Positions 1-7,379 are shown, counted from the first letter of the stretch. The stretch: DNA of 17,328 nucleotides from Faecalicoccus sp. (GCA_017941505.1 JAGAWH010000075.1:1-17328), one strand, 5' to 3'. Translations and numbers: made by a program. The notes: generated by a model not told the origin, from the letters alone.

Positions 1-180
1 ACACCGGGTCTAAAAAATGCGACGTCCTTACTTTGCCCAGACCTTTGCTGACTGTATGCCTACAGCAGAAAGGCCAGGAACATCTGATTATTCCTGACCC
101 TTTTATCTTATTCCTAATGTAGATAGATATACCAAAAAAAATATTAAGATCAGGTTCAAATCTTCCTGATTTTATAATAG
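1..180. other. Gene-free left edge with several hairpins
   Basis: No gene can be named here. On the plus strand a frame from position 3 stays open to a TAG at 120-122 (39 codons, cut by the window edge), but I recognise nothing in it. A long imperfect stem joins 42-56 to 61-73: 13 base pairs, two single-base bulges (G47, A51) and a TGCC loop. A second stem (75-80 with 91-96) follows and leads into a T-rich stretch, and a third (149-154 with 165-170) has a 10-base loop. Possible explanations are the 3' end of an upstream plus-strand gene with its terminators, the end of a mobile element, or a structured RNA. The structures are seen directly; the identity is unknown. Confidence 0.3.
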
Positions 181-208
181 AAAAAAATGAGGACTAGCTG
201 TCCTCATT
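180..208 (-). terminator. Intrinsic terminator overlapping the end of the TPR-like membrane protein gene
   Basis: The nine-base arms 186-194 and 200-208 pair perfectly around a five-base loop (195-199). On the minus strand they are followed by a run of T's (seven A's at 181-187 on the plus strand). The TAG stop codon of the upstream gene (194-196) lies in the top of the hairpin, so the last four codons double as terminator stem. Confidence 0.85.
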
Positions 209-1471
209 CACTGTTTCTGTATTTTCCTGCTCCTGCACTTCCATGGCTTGAATCTTTTCCATATACCGCTTAGCTTTTTCAACATAACTCATGCGGTTAC
301 CGTATTTTAATACCTTTTCAAAATACATGGTTGCCAATGTATAATCTTCCTCTACAAATGATAACAGAGCAATATAATAGCTTGCGTCTACCAGCTGAAA
401 TTTAAATTTGGTTCTCTGCATAGCCGCCAGATAATATCGTTTCGCTGTATAAAAATCTCCGTTCATCAAGCTGACTTTATTATCGATAGATTGAATCTCC
501 GCATTCTGGATCATAACACCCGTTGGGCCGAAATTCATCCGTACCTTAGAGGCTTCTTCCTTATCCTTTGCCAAAGCAGCTTCATCCTTCAATAAATAAT
601 CGGCATAGGCCTTCGTAGACCAATAATTAAGTGCACTGGATGCATCCTTTAGCGGCAGCCAGATTAAGCTGGCCTTTGCGAGTTCCGGTTCATCCATATA
701 AATCATGCACTGTGCCATCAAAATATGATCGGAAATTTTAAACTTTCTTCCCTTATTGGCCAGATAGAACAGCGCAGATGCGCATCTTTCCGGATCGCAA
801 TCGTCATACATGATACCGGTAATCGGAATCATACAGGTTGCCCGATATCGAAGCAGAAAATTAAACGCAAAGAAATACAACACTACCACAAGGGTAAGTA
901 AAAGTAAGTTGTTGATAATCATCAAAATAAAGGTGATTGCTCCGATTCCAAGGGCATATATCATCGTAGCCTGGCGCTTGTTTTTATAACATTCCTCAGC
1001 CTTTGGATATACATCTTCATATAGTTCATGCCGAAGCTTGTACCTTTCAAGAATATCCGCCTGTGAAGTTAATCCCGCTTCCTGCATGTTTTTCTTGATC
1101 TGATTATTTAAAGATATCAAGCCATATGTACAAACCGCCACTGTCGGAATTACCAGCAATGTTCCTAGGGTCAACAATTCGGTTGGGAAAAGAAACACCA
1201 GTGCCAGCATAATAATTGGCACAAGACTTGAAAATGTCATCATATATTGAGTAATCATTATGACATTCGCAAAACCGGCTCCTGTAAAGGCACCGGATAT
1301 TATCATAAGAACCGGATTATTTTGAATGAAAGTTATCATTTCTTCCGTCATCATCTCTTTATATAAAGAGAGATCTATAGGAAGCGCATAAAACAAACCT
1401 GCTAATAAAAGACCAATCAGGAATCCGATCCCAATCGCAGAAAGATGTGTTTTACAACGATATTTCCACAT
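194..1471 (-). CDS. Polytopic membrane protein with TPR-like C-terminal half, function unknown
   Basis: I do not recognise a named family. The 425-aa protein begins with a basic stretch and a hydrophobic helix (about residues 9-30). More membrane segments follow at about 53-72, 80-115 and 168-207, with a charged loop between. The C-terminal half (about 225-410) is soluble and helical, with repeated pairs such as ALFYLANKGRKFK, KASLIWLP, AKRYYLAAMQR and ATMYFEKVLKYG. This pattern is typical of degenerate tetratricopeptide repeats, so a scaffold or protein-binding role at the membrane is likely. The tail is Glu/Asn-rich. Its start lies 12 bases after the cysE stop with only a weak AGAAGAG ribosome site, which suggests cotranscription with cysE. 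The membrane topology and TPR assignment are inferred from residue pattern. Confidence 0.8.
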   Translation of the reverse strand: MWKYRCKTHLSAIGIGFLIGLLLAGLFYALPIDLSLYKEMMTEEMITFIQNNPVLMIISGAFTGAGFANVIMITQYMMTFSSLVPIIMLALVFLFPTELLTLGTLLVIPTVAVCTYGLISLNNQIKKNMQEAGLTSQADILERYKLRHELYEDVYPKAEECYKNKRQATMIYALGIGAITFILMIINNLLLLTLVVVLYFFAFNFLLRYRATCMIPITGIMYDDCDPERCASALFYLANKGRKFKISDHILMAQCMIYMDEPELAKASLIWLPLKDASSALNYWSTKAYADYLLKDEAALAKDKEEASKVRMNFGPTGVMIQNAEIQSIDNKVSLMNGDFYTAKRYYLAAMQRTKFKFQLVDASYYIALLSFVEEDYTLATMYFEKVLKYGNRMSYVEKAKRYMEKIQAMEVQEQENTETVNEDS

Positions 1472-1483
1472 AATTCAACTCTT

Positions 1484-2023
1484 CTACTTCCTTTCGATAT
1501 TACGTGCCGGCATGCCAACAGCTGTGGCATATGCAGGTACGTCCTTCAATACAACTGCATTAGCTCCCACCTTACAGTGAGCACCTAAAGTAATATCTCC
1601 TAAAACCTTGGCTCCCGAACCAACCATGACACCATCCTCTAAAGTAGGATGCCGCTTTACTTTTGTAGAACCAACACCGCCCAGTGTTACACCGTGATAT
1701 AAATGGCAGTCATCACCGACAATTGCCGTTTCTCCTATCACAACTCCCATACCATGGTCGATAATCAATCCACGTCCTATGACAGCCCCGGGATGTATTT
1801 CAATTCCCGTTCTGTGACGGGCAATGTTGCTGATCCAGCGGGCGATGAAACGGTGGTTATGGCACCAGAACCAATGCGCAATACGATGGATACCGATTGC
1901 CTTAATATGCGGATACAGCCAGAAAACTTCCATTTTTGAGCGTGCTGCCGGATCCAGTTCCATCGTTCTCTTTATATTATAAGCCCCATCTCTAAAAAAG
2001 GAGCGTTTTATTTGTTCGCTCAT
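1484..2023 (-). CDS. cysE: Serine O-acetyltransferase (short EpsC/CysE type)
   Basis: Transfers acetyl from acetyl-CoA to L-serine to give O-acetylserine, the carbon acceptor for cysteine synthesis in the cytoplasm. The N-terminal helical region carries the family signature DPAARSKMEVFWLYPHIKAI followed by HRIAHWF. The left-handed beta-helix of hexapeptide repeats runs from about residue 73 to 170. It includes IEIHPGA, IIDHGMGVVIGE (His90 aligns with the catalytic His of E. coli CysE) and GVTLGGVG. At 179 aa it matches the short Bacillota form, which lacks most of the E. coli N-terminal domain. The start fits the family N-terminus, but no Shine-Dalgarno sequence precedes it, only a run of T's. 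No cysteine synthase gene is adjacent. The TPR-like membrane protein follows 12 bases downstream. Confidence 0.93.
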   Translation of the reverse strand: MSEQIKRSFFRDGAYNIKRTMELDPAARSKMEVFWLYPHIKAIGIHRIAHWFWCHNHRFIARWISNIARHRTGIEIHPGAVIGRGLIIDHGMGVVIGETAIVGDDCHLYHGVTLGGVGSTKVKRHPTLEDGVMVGSGAKVLGDITLGAHCKVGANAVVLKDVPAYATAVGMPARNIERK

Positions 2024-2069
2024 AAAAAAAGTTTATGTTATTTCGATATAAAATGCAAGTAATGCACTT

Positions 2070-2102
2070 AAAAAGCACTCGGTCAAATGTAGTCCGAATG
2101 CT
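2070..2102 (-). terminator. Intrinsic terminator after the acidic-tail membrane protein
   Basis: Arms 2074-2082 and 2094-2102 form nine pairs with one G-T wobble around an 11-base loop. On the minus strand they are followed by five T's (A's at 2070-2074). It separates the acidic-tail protein from cysE. Confidence 0.75.
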
Positions 2103-2113
2103 TCATACTTTTA

Positions 2114-2689
2114 CTATTCTTCATCTGTGACTGTGTCTGCCTCTTCTGTAACAGAATCATCTGCCGGCTTGGCTTCTTCTTCAGCTAAATCTTTAGCTGT
2201 GTCTGTTTCTTCCGGTTTATCTTCTTCCGGTTCGCTTTCTAAAGCTGTATCTTCAGCCGGTTCTGTTTCTGCTGGCTCTTCTGTTTGATCCTCTGTTTTC
2301 TGGTCCGACTCTTCTAAAACAGTTGGATTAGACTCTTCTGTTTCTTCCTGTGTATCCACATTATCCTGGGTCTGGTCTGTTACTTCTTCCGCAGCTTCTT
2401 TGTCCTGTTCTTTTTCAGCTGATTTTGTCTTCGTTTCTTCCGGATTTTTTATCGCATGTAACATATCAACGATATTTCCGAGTGCATACGTGATAATCGC
2501 AAAGAAGAACGGTACGTAGGTATTAGAGAACAAAAATTGAATTTTCTCACCTAATGTCATAGGTACATAAGATGACATGTTGTAGGTTGCGATTTGCGTA
2601 TTTGTCTGAAACAACATTACTGCTGCATAAAATAATGCCAGGATACAAAAAACATATAATGTAAAGGATAAAATTTTCTCTTTTTTCAT
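2114..2689 (-). CDS. Two-helix membrane protein with long acidic tail, function unknown
   Basis: I do not recognise this 191-aa protein. A lysine-rich start leads into a hydrophobic helix at about residues 7-27. A second hydrophobic stretch lies at about 58-76 (VPFFFAIITYALGNIVDML). From about residue 83 to the end the sequence is almost only Glu, Asp, Thr, Pro, Ala, Ser and Lys, with repeated EE/TE/PE patterns, so it is intrinsically disordered and very acidic. The short N-terminus is probably cytoplasmic, which would place the acidic tail on the same side after two crossings. The GGAGG ribosome site five bases before the ATG supports the start. A terminator follows the gene and the tRNA terminator lies upstream, so it is likely a single-gene unit. 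The low-complexity tail makes homology searches unreliable. Confidence 0.78.
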   Translation of the reverse strand: MKKEKILSFTLYVFCILALFYAAVMLFQTNTQIATYNMSSYVPMTLGEKIQFLFSNTYVPFFFAIITYALGNIVDMLHAIKNPEETKTKSAEKEQDKEAAEEVTDQTQDNVDTQEETEESNPTVLEESDQKTEDQTEEPAETEPAEDTALESEPEEDKPEETDTAKDLAEEEAKPADDSVTEEADTVTDEE

Positions 2690-2770
2690 ATTGCCTCCAA
2701 ATTATCAATCATCAAATAGATTCGTCTCCACAATATTTGCACAAATCATATAAAATTTCAACCTTACCAT

Positions 2771-2804
2771 AGAAAAAGAAAAATCAGAGATTCAATCTCT
2801 GATT
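2771..2804 (-). terminator. Intrinsic terminator of the tRNA-Leu gene
   Basis: A perfect 10-base stem (2782-2791 with 2795-2804) with a three-base loop starts 11 bases after the encoded CCA. On the minus strand it is followed by TTTCTTTTTC-like T-rich sequence. Confidence 0.85.
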
Positions 2805-2815
2805 CATGAACTATA

Positions 2816-2901
2816 TGGTGAGGCCGATGCGACTTGAACGCACACGAGCTAAGCTCACTACCCCCTCAAAGTAGCGTGTCTGCCGATTCCACCACGGCCT
2901 C
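2816..2901 (-). tRNA. tRNA-Leu(GAG)
   Basis: The acceptor stem GAGGCCG pairs perfectly with CGGCCUC, followed by discriminator A and a genome-encoded CCA (2816-2818). The D-arm is the usual leucine type. The anticodon stem CUACU/GGUAG holds loop UUGAGGG with anticodon GAG at 2865-2867. The long variable arm has a GAGC/GCUC stem, as expected of a class II tRNA, and the T-arm has a UUCAAGU loop. It reads CUC and CUU leucine codons. The gene stands alone, 55 bases after the end of the reductase-fusion gene, with its own terminator. Confidence 0.97.
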
Positions 2902-2911
2902 ATGCCATACA

Positions 2912-2917
2912 AATATA
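2912..2917 (-). promoter_or_regulatory. Candidate -10 box for the tRNA-Leu gene
   Basis: TATATT on the minus strand ends 11 bases before the tRNA 5' end, a suitable distance for a short leader. No good -35 hexamer is seen at 16-18 bases upstream, so this is weak. Confidence 0.35.
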
Positions 2918-2956
2918 CACTATTTTCTCAAAAAAGGAAAGACTTCTTTTTGATTT

Positions 2957-4579
2957 TTACCGTTTATGTCCTTGGGCAAGATAGGCAGGATACCATTTTT
3001 GAAACCATACGGTAAACATTCCCATAAATACCGGTACCAGATTATTTAATAAAATTACCATACTGCCAAGTCCTTTTTTACGCAGATAATAGGTCCATAT
3101 CGCTTCCAATACATATAGAATTCCCCAGGCTGCAGCCAATATATAATTGGTTTTCATAAATAATGGATTTTGATACGCAGTATCTCCTCCGTAATTATAT
3201 TTCACATAGGTGGCACATAACGGCTCTTTAATCAAACAGGAACCAAGCCAGAATAATCCAAAGATCAAATAGCTGACAGGAATAATGATATCCATCTGCT
3301 TTGTTATATTTAAACATGCACTAAGAATGGAAACAGCTATGATACTGAGATAATCCCAAATCACAAATTCATGTTTTCGCATGATAAAGGGTACGAAAGC
3401 ACATACCACAAGTGTGACAAGTGATCCGATAGAGGCATCAAAGGACGATGCGATCCAAAAGGTAATCCATGGAATCAACATAGTTATCATGGAAGGATTT
3501 TCTTTTGATGATTCAGGTTTCTTTTCCTCTTGGACAGATTCTGTTCCAAAGAATTTTCCCCAGTTCAACATCAGGGAAAAATCACCGGTAACCGAATATA
3601 ATCCATCTGCCAAGGCTTTGTCCCCACGAATTTCACCCCGGGAGATAGACTGCCATACCGTATATGGTGTTTCAATGATTGTAGTAGGGATCTGACTATT
3701 ATCCGTAAAAACTTTACTGCCGTTTTTTTCCAATACAATCTGATAAGAAGTAGATAAATCGGTATAACGCATCTCTAATACCCTGTCTTTTCCATCGTAA
3801 GCCGATGGATTGTAAAGAGCAGCCATCTGCCTTGTGAATACCAGATCCTCGGCTTCTTTTTCACCGGTTTTTTTATCGATTCCCCAGCTGGCATCAGCCA
3901 TCTGTTCAAATACTTCACGGGGATATAAAAGCGTATTTAACTCATTTTCGGTTGCCTTTGAAATGGCACCATCGGCATATTGACTGCCGGCATTTTTGAC
4001 AATTTCCAGATATTGACCGGTTCTTTCCGATAACTCTTTTACTCTGAAAAGTTCCCCCTGTCCGCAGAAAATGGTTGTATAATTACCTTTCCCCAGAAAA
4101 TGATCAAACATTGAGCGTACACTGTCATAATTCCCTTCGGCCGAATAAAAGCCACAGGTTGAGATCAACACGTGTTTTGTATGTTTTAAATCATATCGGG
4201 AATCGTGACTGCCGCTGCCATATCCATCTTCTCTTGTACTCATAAACGGAAGATTCATAGGCAGCTGTCTGTCGATCATATTTTTTAACAAGCCGGGGAC
4301 ATTGAAATAATACAACGGAAAGCTCCATATTATCAGATCGGCTTCCATTTCCTTTTGGATGATGGATGCCATATCATCCTTTATGACACAGATTCCCGGT
4401 GTTTTCTGCCAGCACGCAAAACATCCTTTACAGGAATTGATCTTCATAGAGGCAAGATCAATTTCATCAACCGTTACATCTTCTCTTTTTCCTAAGAAGC
4501 CTTCGATAAACGCATTTGTCAGCCGCAAAGAATTACTGCGTTTTCCTTTCGGACTTCCGTTAATCACCAATATGTTCAT
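2957..4579 (-). CDS. Flavodoxin-fold NAD(P)H reductase fused to an SCP2-like and a membrane domain
   Basis: The 540-aa protein has three parts. Residues 1-200 are an NADPH-dependent FMN reductase/flavodoxin-2 fold: VINGSPKGKRSNS is the FMN phosphate loop, and IIWSFPLYYFNVPGLLKNMIDR the second flavin-side motif. Cysteines 50, 53, 56 and 64 (C-x2-C-x2-C-x7-C) match the compact cluster motif of iron-sulfur flavoproteins (Isf). Residues about 265-345 resemble an SCP2 sterol-carrier domain (RYTDLSTSYQIVLEKNG; YTVWQSISRGEI; GLYSVTGDFSLMLNWGKFF). Residues 364-535 hold about five hydrophobic helices, after a Lys/Glu/Ser linker. Its start overlaps the end of padR by 20 bases, with GGAGGAC inside padR as ribosome site, so both genes are one transcript. 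I infer a membrane-linked flavin redox enzyme acting on a lipophilic substrate. The exact substrate is unknown. Confidence 0.85.
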   Translation of the reverse strand: MNILVINGSPKGKRSNSLRLTNAFIEGFLGKREDVTVDEIDLASMKINSCKGCFACWQKTPGICVIKDDMASIIQKEMEADLIIWSFPLYYFNVPGLLKNMIDRQLPMNLPFMSTREDGYGSGSHDSRYDLKHTKHVLISTCGFYSAEGNYDSVRSMFDHFLGKGNYTTIFCGQGELFRVKELSERTGQYLEIVKNAGSQYADGAISKATENELNTLLYPREVFEQMADASWGIDKKTGEKEAEDLVFTRQMAALYNPSAYDGKDRVLEMRYTDLSTSYQIVLEKNGSKVFTDNSQIPTTIIETPYTVWQSISRGEIRGDKALADGLYSVTGDFSLMLNWGKFFGTESVQEEKKPESSKENPSMITMLIPWITFWIASSFDASIGSLVTLVVCAFVPFIMRKHEFVIWDYLSIIAVSILSACLNITKQMDIIIPVSYLIFGLFWLGSCLIKEPLCATYVKYNYGGDTAYQNPLFMKTNYILAAAWGILYVLEAIWTYYLRKKGLGSMVILLNNLVPVFMGMFTVWFQKWYPAYLAQGHKR

Positions 4580-5120
4580 GTTTTAGGTCCTCCAGCTGTT
4601 CTATGCAGTTGGCACACCACTTCTGCACCATAGTCTCGTACATTTCTCCAAACTCAATCGTAAATTTCCAATATAATGCTTTTAACGGATCCTCTATCGT
4701 TTGTTTGTACTCATCAGAAACAGAATCTACTTCTTTTTTTCCTTTAGGAAGTACAATCTCCTTTTCCGCGATTTCTTTGAAAAATTCAATGTTTACATCA
4801 ATTGAACATTCTCCCCTGAAAAAAGTCTTCATCAACATAGATGAACGTACAGGAGCAGACACGTAATCTTCTTTTAACCAGGATATCAGCTCCTCTTTTC
4901 CCTGATTGGTAATAGAAAGTATATTTTTATCCGGTTTTCCATCCTGCTTAACAGGAGAAGATACAATCCAGCCATTTTTCTCTAATACCGTAAGCTCACG
5001 GTAAATCTGAGAGGTCTGAGCCTGCCAGAAATGACTTAAGGAATCTCTGAAAACAGTCATGATCTCATAACCTGTCATATCTCCGTAATTTAATAATCCC
5101 AAAATTCCGTGTTTCAACAT
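4560..5120 (-). CDS. PadR-family transcriptional repressor
   Basis: The protein has 186 aa from the ATG at 5120. The N-terminal winged helix shows the PadR signature: LKHGILGLLNYGDMTGYEI, then SHFWQAQTSQIYRELTVLEKNGWI (recognition helix and wing start) and DGKPDKNILSITNQGKEEL. The C-terminal half is the helical dimerisation region (Vir_act_alpha_C-like). The start is chosen because AAGGAG (5127-5132) precedes it by six bases. An in-frame ATG at 5141 has no ribosome site and lies in the centre of an operator palindrome just after the predicted transcript start. Two similar palindromes flank the -10 box, so autorepression is likely. The downstream reductase fusion overlaps this gene. The ligand is unknown. 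Confidence 0.92.
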   Translation of the reverse strand: MLKHGILGLLNYGDMTGYEIMTVFRDSLSHFWQAQTSQIYRELTVLEKNGWIVSSPVKQDGKPDKNILSITNQGKEELISWLKEDYVSAPVRSSMLMKTFFRGECSIDVNIEFFKEIAEKEIVLPKGKKEVDSVSDEYKQTIEDPLKALYWKFTIEFGEMYETMVQKWCANCIEQLEDLKHEHIGD

Positions 5121-5132
5121 ATTAATCTCCTT

Positions 5133-5178
5133 ATTCCACATGTGGAATATTATATTCAGTATATTCCACTTGTAGAAT
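5133..5178. promoter_or_regulatory. Twin palindromic operators, probably for the PadR repressor
   Basis: ATTCCACATGTGGAAT at 5133-5148 is a perfect 16-base palindrome. ATTCCACTTGTAGAAT at 5163-5178 is the same site with two changes, and six of its eight pairs still match. The centres are 30 bases apart, close to three helical turns, so both sites face the same side of the DNA. One fills the spacer between -35 and -10; the other covers the start of the transcript. Confidence 0.8.
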
Positions 5179-5185
5179 ATGTCAA
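5158..5185 (-). promoter_or_regulatory. Promoter of the padR-reductase fusion operon
   Basis: Consensus TTGACA (5180-5185), a 16-base spacer and TATACT (5158-5163) on the minus strand. The transcript would start near 5151. The -35 box directly abuts the T-tract of the rlmD terminator. Confidence 0.78.
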
Positions 5186-5215
5186 TAAAAAAAGAACAGA
5201 ATCTTCATTCTGTTC
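5186..5215 (-). terminator. Intrinsic terminator of rlmD
   Basis: A nine-base perfect stem (5194-5202 with 5207-5215) with a four-base loop is followed on the minus strand by seven T's. The arm overlaps the rlmD stop codon (5214-5216). Confidence 0.9.
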
Positions 5216-6515
5216 AAATCTTAATAAATAAACTGACGCACTCCAAACCTGTTGTCTGCGGGAACATATCCACAGGCTGTACCTTTTGGCAATGGTATCC
5301 ATTTTCTTTTAACAGTACTGAGTCCCTGGCAAGTGTCTGAGGATTACAGGAAATATACACGATCTTTGTTGGTTCTAAACCGCAGATGTGTTCAATTCCC
5401 ATCGATGTAAGTCCTCGGCGTGGCGGATCTACAAAGACCACATCGGTATGTTCTTTATAGTTTTCTACAAACTTTGATGCGTCCTCACATACAAAAGTAC
5501 AGTTGTCCAGATGATTTCTTTTCGCATTGTTGACGGCGTTCATCACTGCTTCCTCTACAATTTCAACACCTGTAATCGATTGTACATAAGGAGAAACACT
5601 CATCGCAATTGTTCCTACTCCGGAATAAAGGTCAATGCACTTCTCGTTTCCCTTTAAGTCCGCAAATTCAATCGCCTTTTGATATAGTACTTCCATCTGC
5701 TTCGGATTGACTTGATAAAAGGATTGAAAATTCAATTGGATATAATTGGATAAACATTTTTCTTCCAGGTAATCATGCCCATATAGAACCTGGTAGGTAT
5801 CTCCCAGAATCACATTATCTTTTCTAAGGTTTTGATTGTAGATAACCCCGGTCACGTTAGGAAATTTACGAACCAATTTTTCGGTTAATCTTTCAAAAAG
5901 GTTTTCTCTGGCAATCCAAACCACCTGAATATGGCCTAAAGTAGATATCCGGATAAAAATATGCCGAAGGTGTCTGGCTTCCGTAACCGTAAGATTGTCA
6001 CAGATCCATTCATAAACCTCATTGATTGTCTTATTTTGAATGCTGCACATCTTACAGGGAACAATATCATTGGAATGAATGCGGTAAAATCCTGTTTTGA
6101 TGACTCCATCTACTACCTGAACCGGAAACTGTGCCTTATTGCGGTAATAATAAGGATCTCCCATTCCAAGTGTATCCAGTACTTCAATAGACGAGTCCAC
6201 CTGTCTTTCAAAGAGTTGTCTTACAGAGTCCGTTTTAATGTCTAACTGCTTATTGTAGGAAATATGCTGAAACTGGCATCCCCCGCATTGATGTGAAATG
6301 GGACATATAGGCTTGATACGGTCATCGCTTTCAACAATCAGTTCACGGATAATTCCATAGGCATAATTTTTCAATACCTTTACAATGCGGATCCTTGCCT
6401 TCTCATTTGTGATAAGTCCATTCACAAATACCGTCATCCCATCAACTTTGGTGACACCTGCTCCAAGATTTGTCACATCTAAGCACTCTACAATATATTC
6501 CTCATTCTTTTTCAT
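5214..6515 (-). CDS. rlmD: 23S rRNA (uracil-C5)-methyltransferase, RlmD/RlmCD type
   Basis: Class I SAM-dependent RNA methyltransferase of the TrmA/RlmD family that makes 5-methyluridine in 23S rRNA. In Bacillota the single enzyme (RlmCD) often modifies both U747 and U1939. The N-terminal TRAM domain covers about residues 1-60. Cysteines 71, 77, 80 and 154 or 157 fit the [4Fe-4S] ligand pattern. The QSFYQVN region, SAM motif DLYSGVGT (295-302), DPPRRGL (363-369) and catalytic Cys390 in SCNPQTLARD are all present. The length, 433 aa, is normal. The gene starts inside the last 14 bases of the peptidase-like gene, so the two are translationally coupled. Confidence 0.95.
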   Translation of the reverse strand: MKKNEEYIVECLDVTNLGAGVTKVDGMTVFVNGLITNEKARIRIVKVLKNYAYGIIRELIVESDDRIKPICPISHQCGGCQFQHISYNKQLDIKTDSVRQLFERQVDSSIEVLDTLGMGDPYYYRNKAQFPVQVVDGVIKTGFYRIHSNDIVPCKMCSIQNKTINEVYEWICDNLTVTEARHLRHIFIRISTLGHIQVVWIARENLFERLTEKLVRKFPNVTGVIYNQNLRKDNVILGDTYQVLYGHDYLEEKCLSNYIQLNFQSFYQVNPKQMEVLYQKAIEFADLKGNEKCIDLYSGVGTIAMSVSPYVQSITGVEIVEEAVMNAVNNAKRNHLDNCTFVCEDASKFVENYKEHTDVVFVDPPRRGLTSMGIEHICGLEPTKIVYISCNPQTLARDSVLLKENGYHCQKVQPVDMFPQTTGLECVSLFIKI

Positions 6516-7368
6516 ATAAATCTACCTTACCAAACATATGGATTTGATTATTTTCAATCCATAAGGCACCATCTTCATAAATGGCATATACATCCAGCTT
6601 TTTTTCGCCGATTACTTTTTGAATATATTCCCTCTGGTGATTGGATGCATGATAATGCACTTCAATATCAAAGCCGCTCAAACTGCCAAACCCGCTCTGA
6701 TAGGAGAAATCCGGATAATCCCTGTCCGGTGTAATATGGTACCTGTCCAGCTGAACCATAGCTCCGGCGCTGTATCCAATCATCAATCCTCGGTATTGTT
6801 TCAATACCTTTTTTAACTTTAAAGATTTGATTCGCTTCATGAACAAATCCGGTGCCCCACCGGGAATCATCAAGATATTGGAATTCTGAATCTTCTTAAG
6901 AATCTCTTCTCGGCTGTCGGTAAAATAATTCACCCAATGTACCTGGCTTTCTTTAATGCCATAGCGGAAAAATACATCCGTATTGGCTCTATACCATATT
7001 CCTACACCTTTTTTAAACTGCTTATTCCAATCTTCAATATTATTGGTGTCATCAAAAAAGGATAACGCTAAAACGCAGACCTCATCGGTAGGATGAATCT
7101 TGTCTTTAAGAACTGGATACATCCATTTGGAATCAATTTCACCGCTGTTGGCCATAATATGAATACATCCTATATCCCTGTCTGCTTTTTTAAACCGGCT
7201 GATATCTATATCCTGTTTCAGAACGTGATTTTCATCCAGCAGTCCTCTGTCGCGAATTGAATCCAAAGCGTATAGATCCTGTTCATCCCATTCCATACGT
7301 TCATTGCGGGAAAACAGTTTCGTTCCCTTTTTTACTGTCGTTTCATTTGTCTGTACGATTAATTCCAT
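6502..7368 (-). CDS. Peptidase E-like (family S51) protein of the class I glutamine amidotransferase fold
   Basis: The protein has 288 aa, against about 230 for E. coli PepE. IPGGAPDLF (168-176) and the nucleophile elbow GYSAGAM (Ser200) are typical of S51 dipeptidases, where Ser replaces the amidotransferase Cys. DIEVHYHASNHQREYI (234-249) supplies candidate active-site histidines. The first 60-90 residues (acidic, charged) have no counterpart in PepE that I recognise. PepE cleaves Asp-X dipeptides, but family members also include cyanophycinase, so the substrate here is open. AGGAGA five bases before the ATG fixes the start. A terminator ends 12 bases before this ATG, so expression depends on readthrough or on control of that terminator. 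It overlaps rlmD by 14 bases. Confidence 0.85.
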   Translation of the reverse strand: MELIVQTNETTVKKGTKLFSRNERMEWDEQDLYALDSIRDRGLLDENHVLKQDIDISRFKKADRDIGCIHIMANSGEIDSKWMYPVLKDKIHPTDEVCVLALSFFDDTNNIEDWNKQFKKGVGIWYRANTDVFFRYGIKESQVHWVNYFTDSREEILKKIQNSNILMIPGGAPDLFMKRIKSLKLKKVLKQYRGLMIGYSAGAMVQLDRYHITPDRDYPDFSYQSGFGSLSGFDIEVHYHASNHQREYIQKVIGEKKLDVYAIYEDGALWIENNQIHMFGKVDLYEKE

Positions 7369-7379
7369 ATATCTCTCCT

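Noticed and set aside
3..122. Plus-strand partial coding sequence at the left edge
   Set aside because: Open for 39 codons but without recognisable content and crossed by strong hairpins; not enough to call a gene.
2114..2450. Repeat array in the acidic-tail gene
   Set aside because: The repetitive look comes from Glu/Thr/Asp codons; no regular unit or direct repeat of fixed length is present.
2928..2953. A/T hairpin after the reductase fusion gene as its terminator
   Set aside because: The stem is only about seven A-T-rich pairs without a GC core or clean T-tract; too weak to call.
5121..5141. Upstream ATG for padR at 5141
   Set aside because: It lies in the centre of an operator palindrome with no ribosome site. 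The ATG at 5120 has AAGGAG at good spacing.
6502..7368. Cyanophycinase
   Set aside because: Same S51 fold, but no cyanophycin synthetase gene is nearby and nothing in the sequence favours that substrate.
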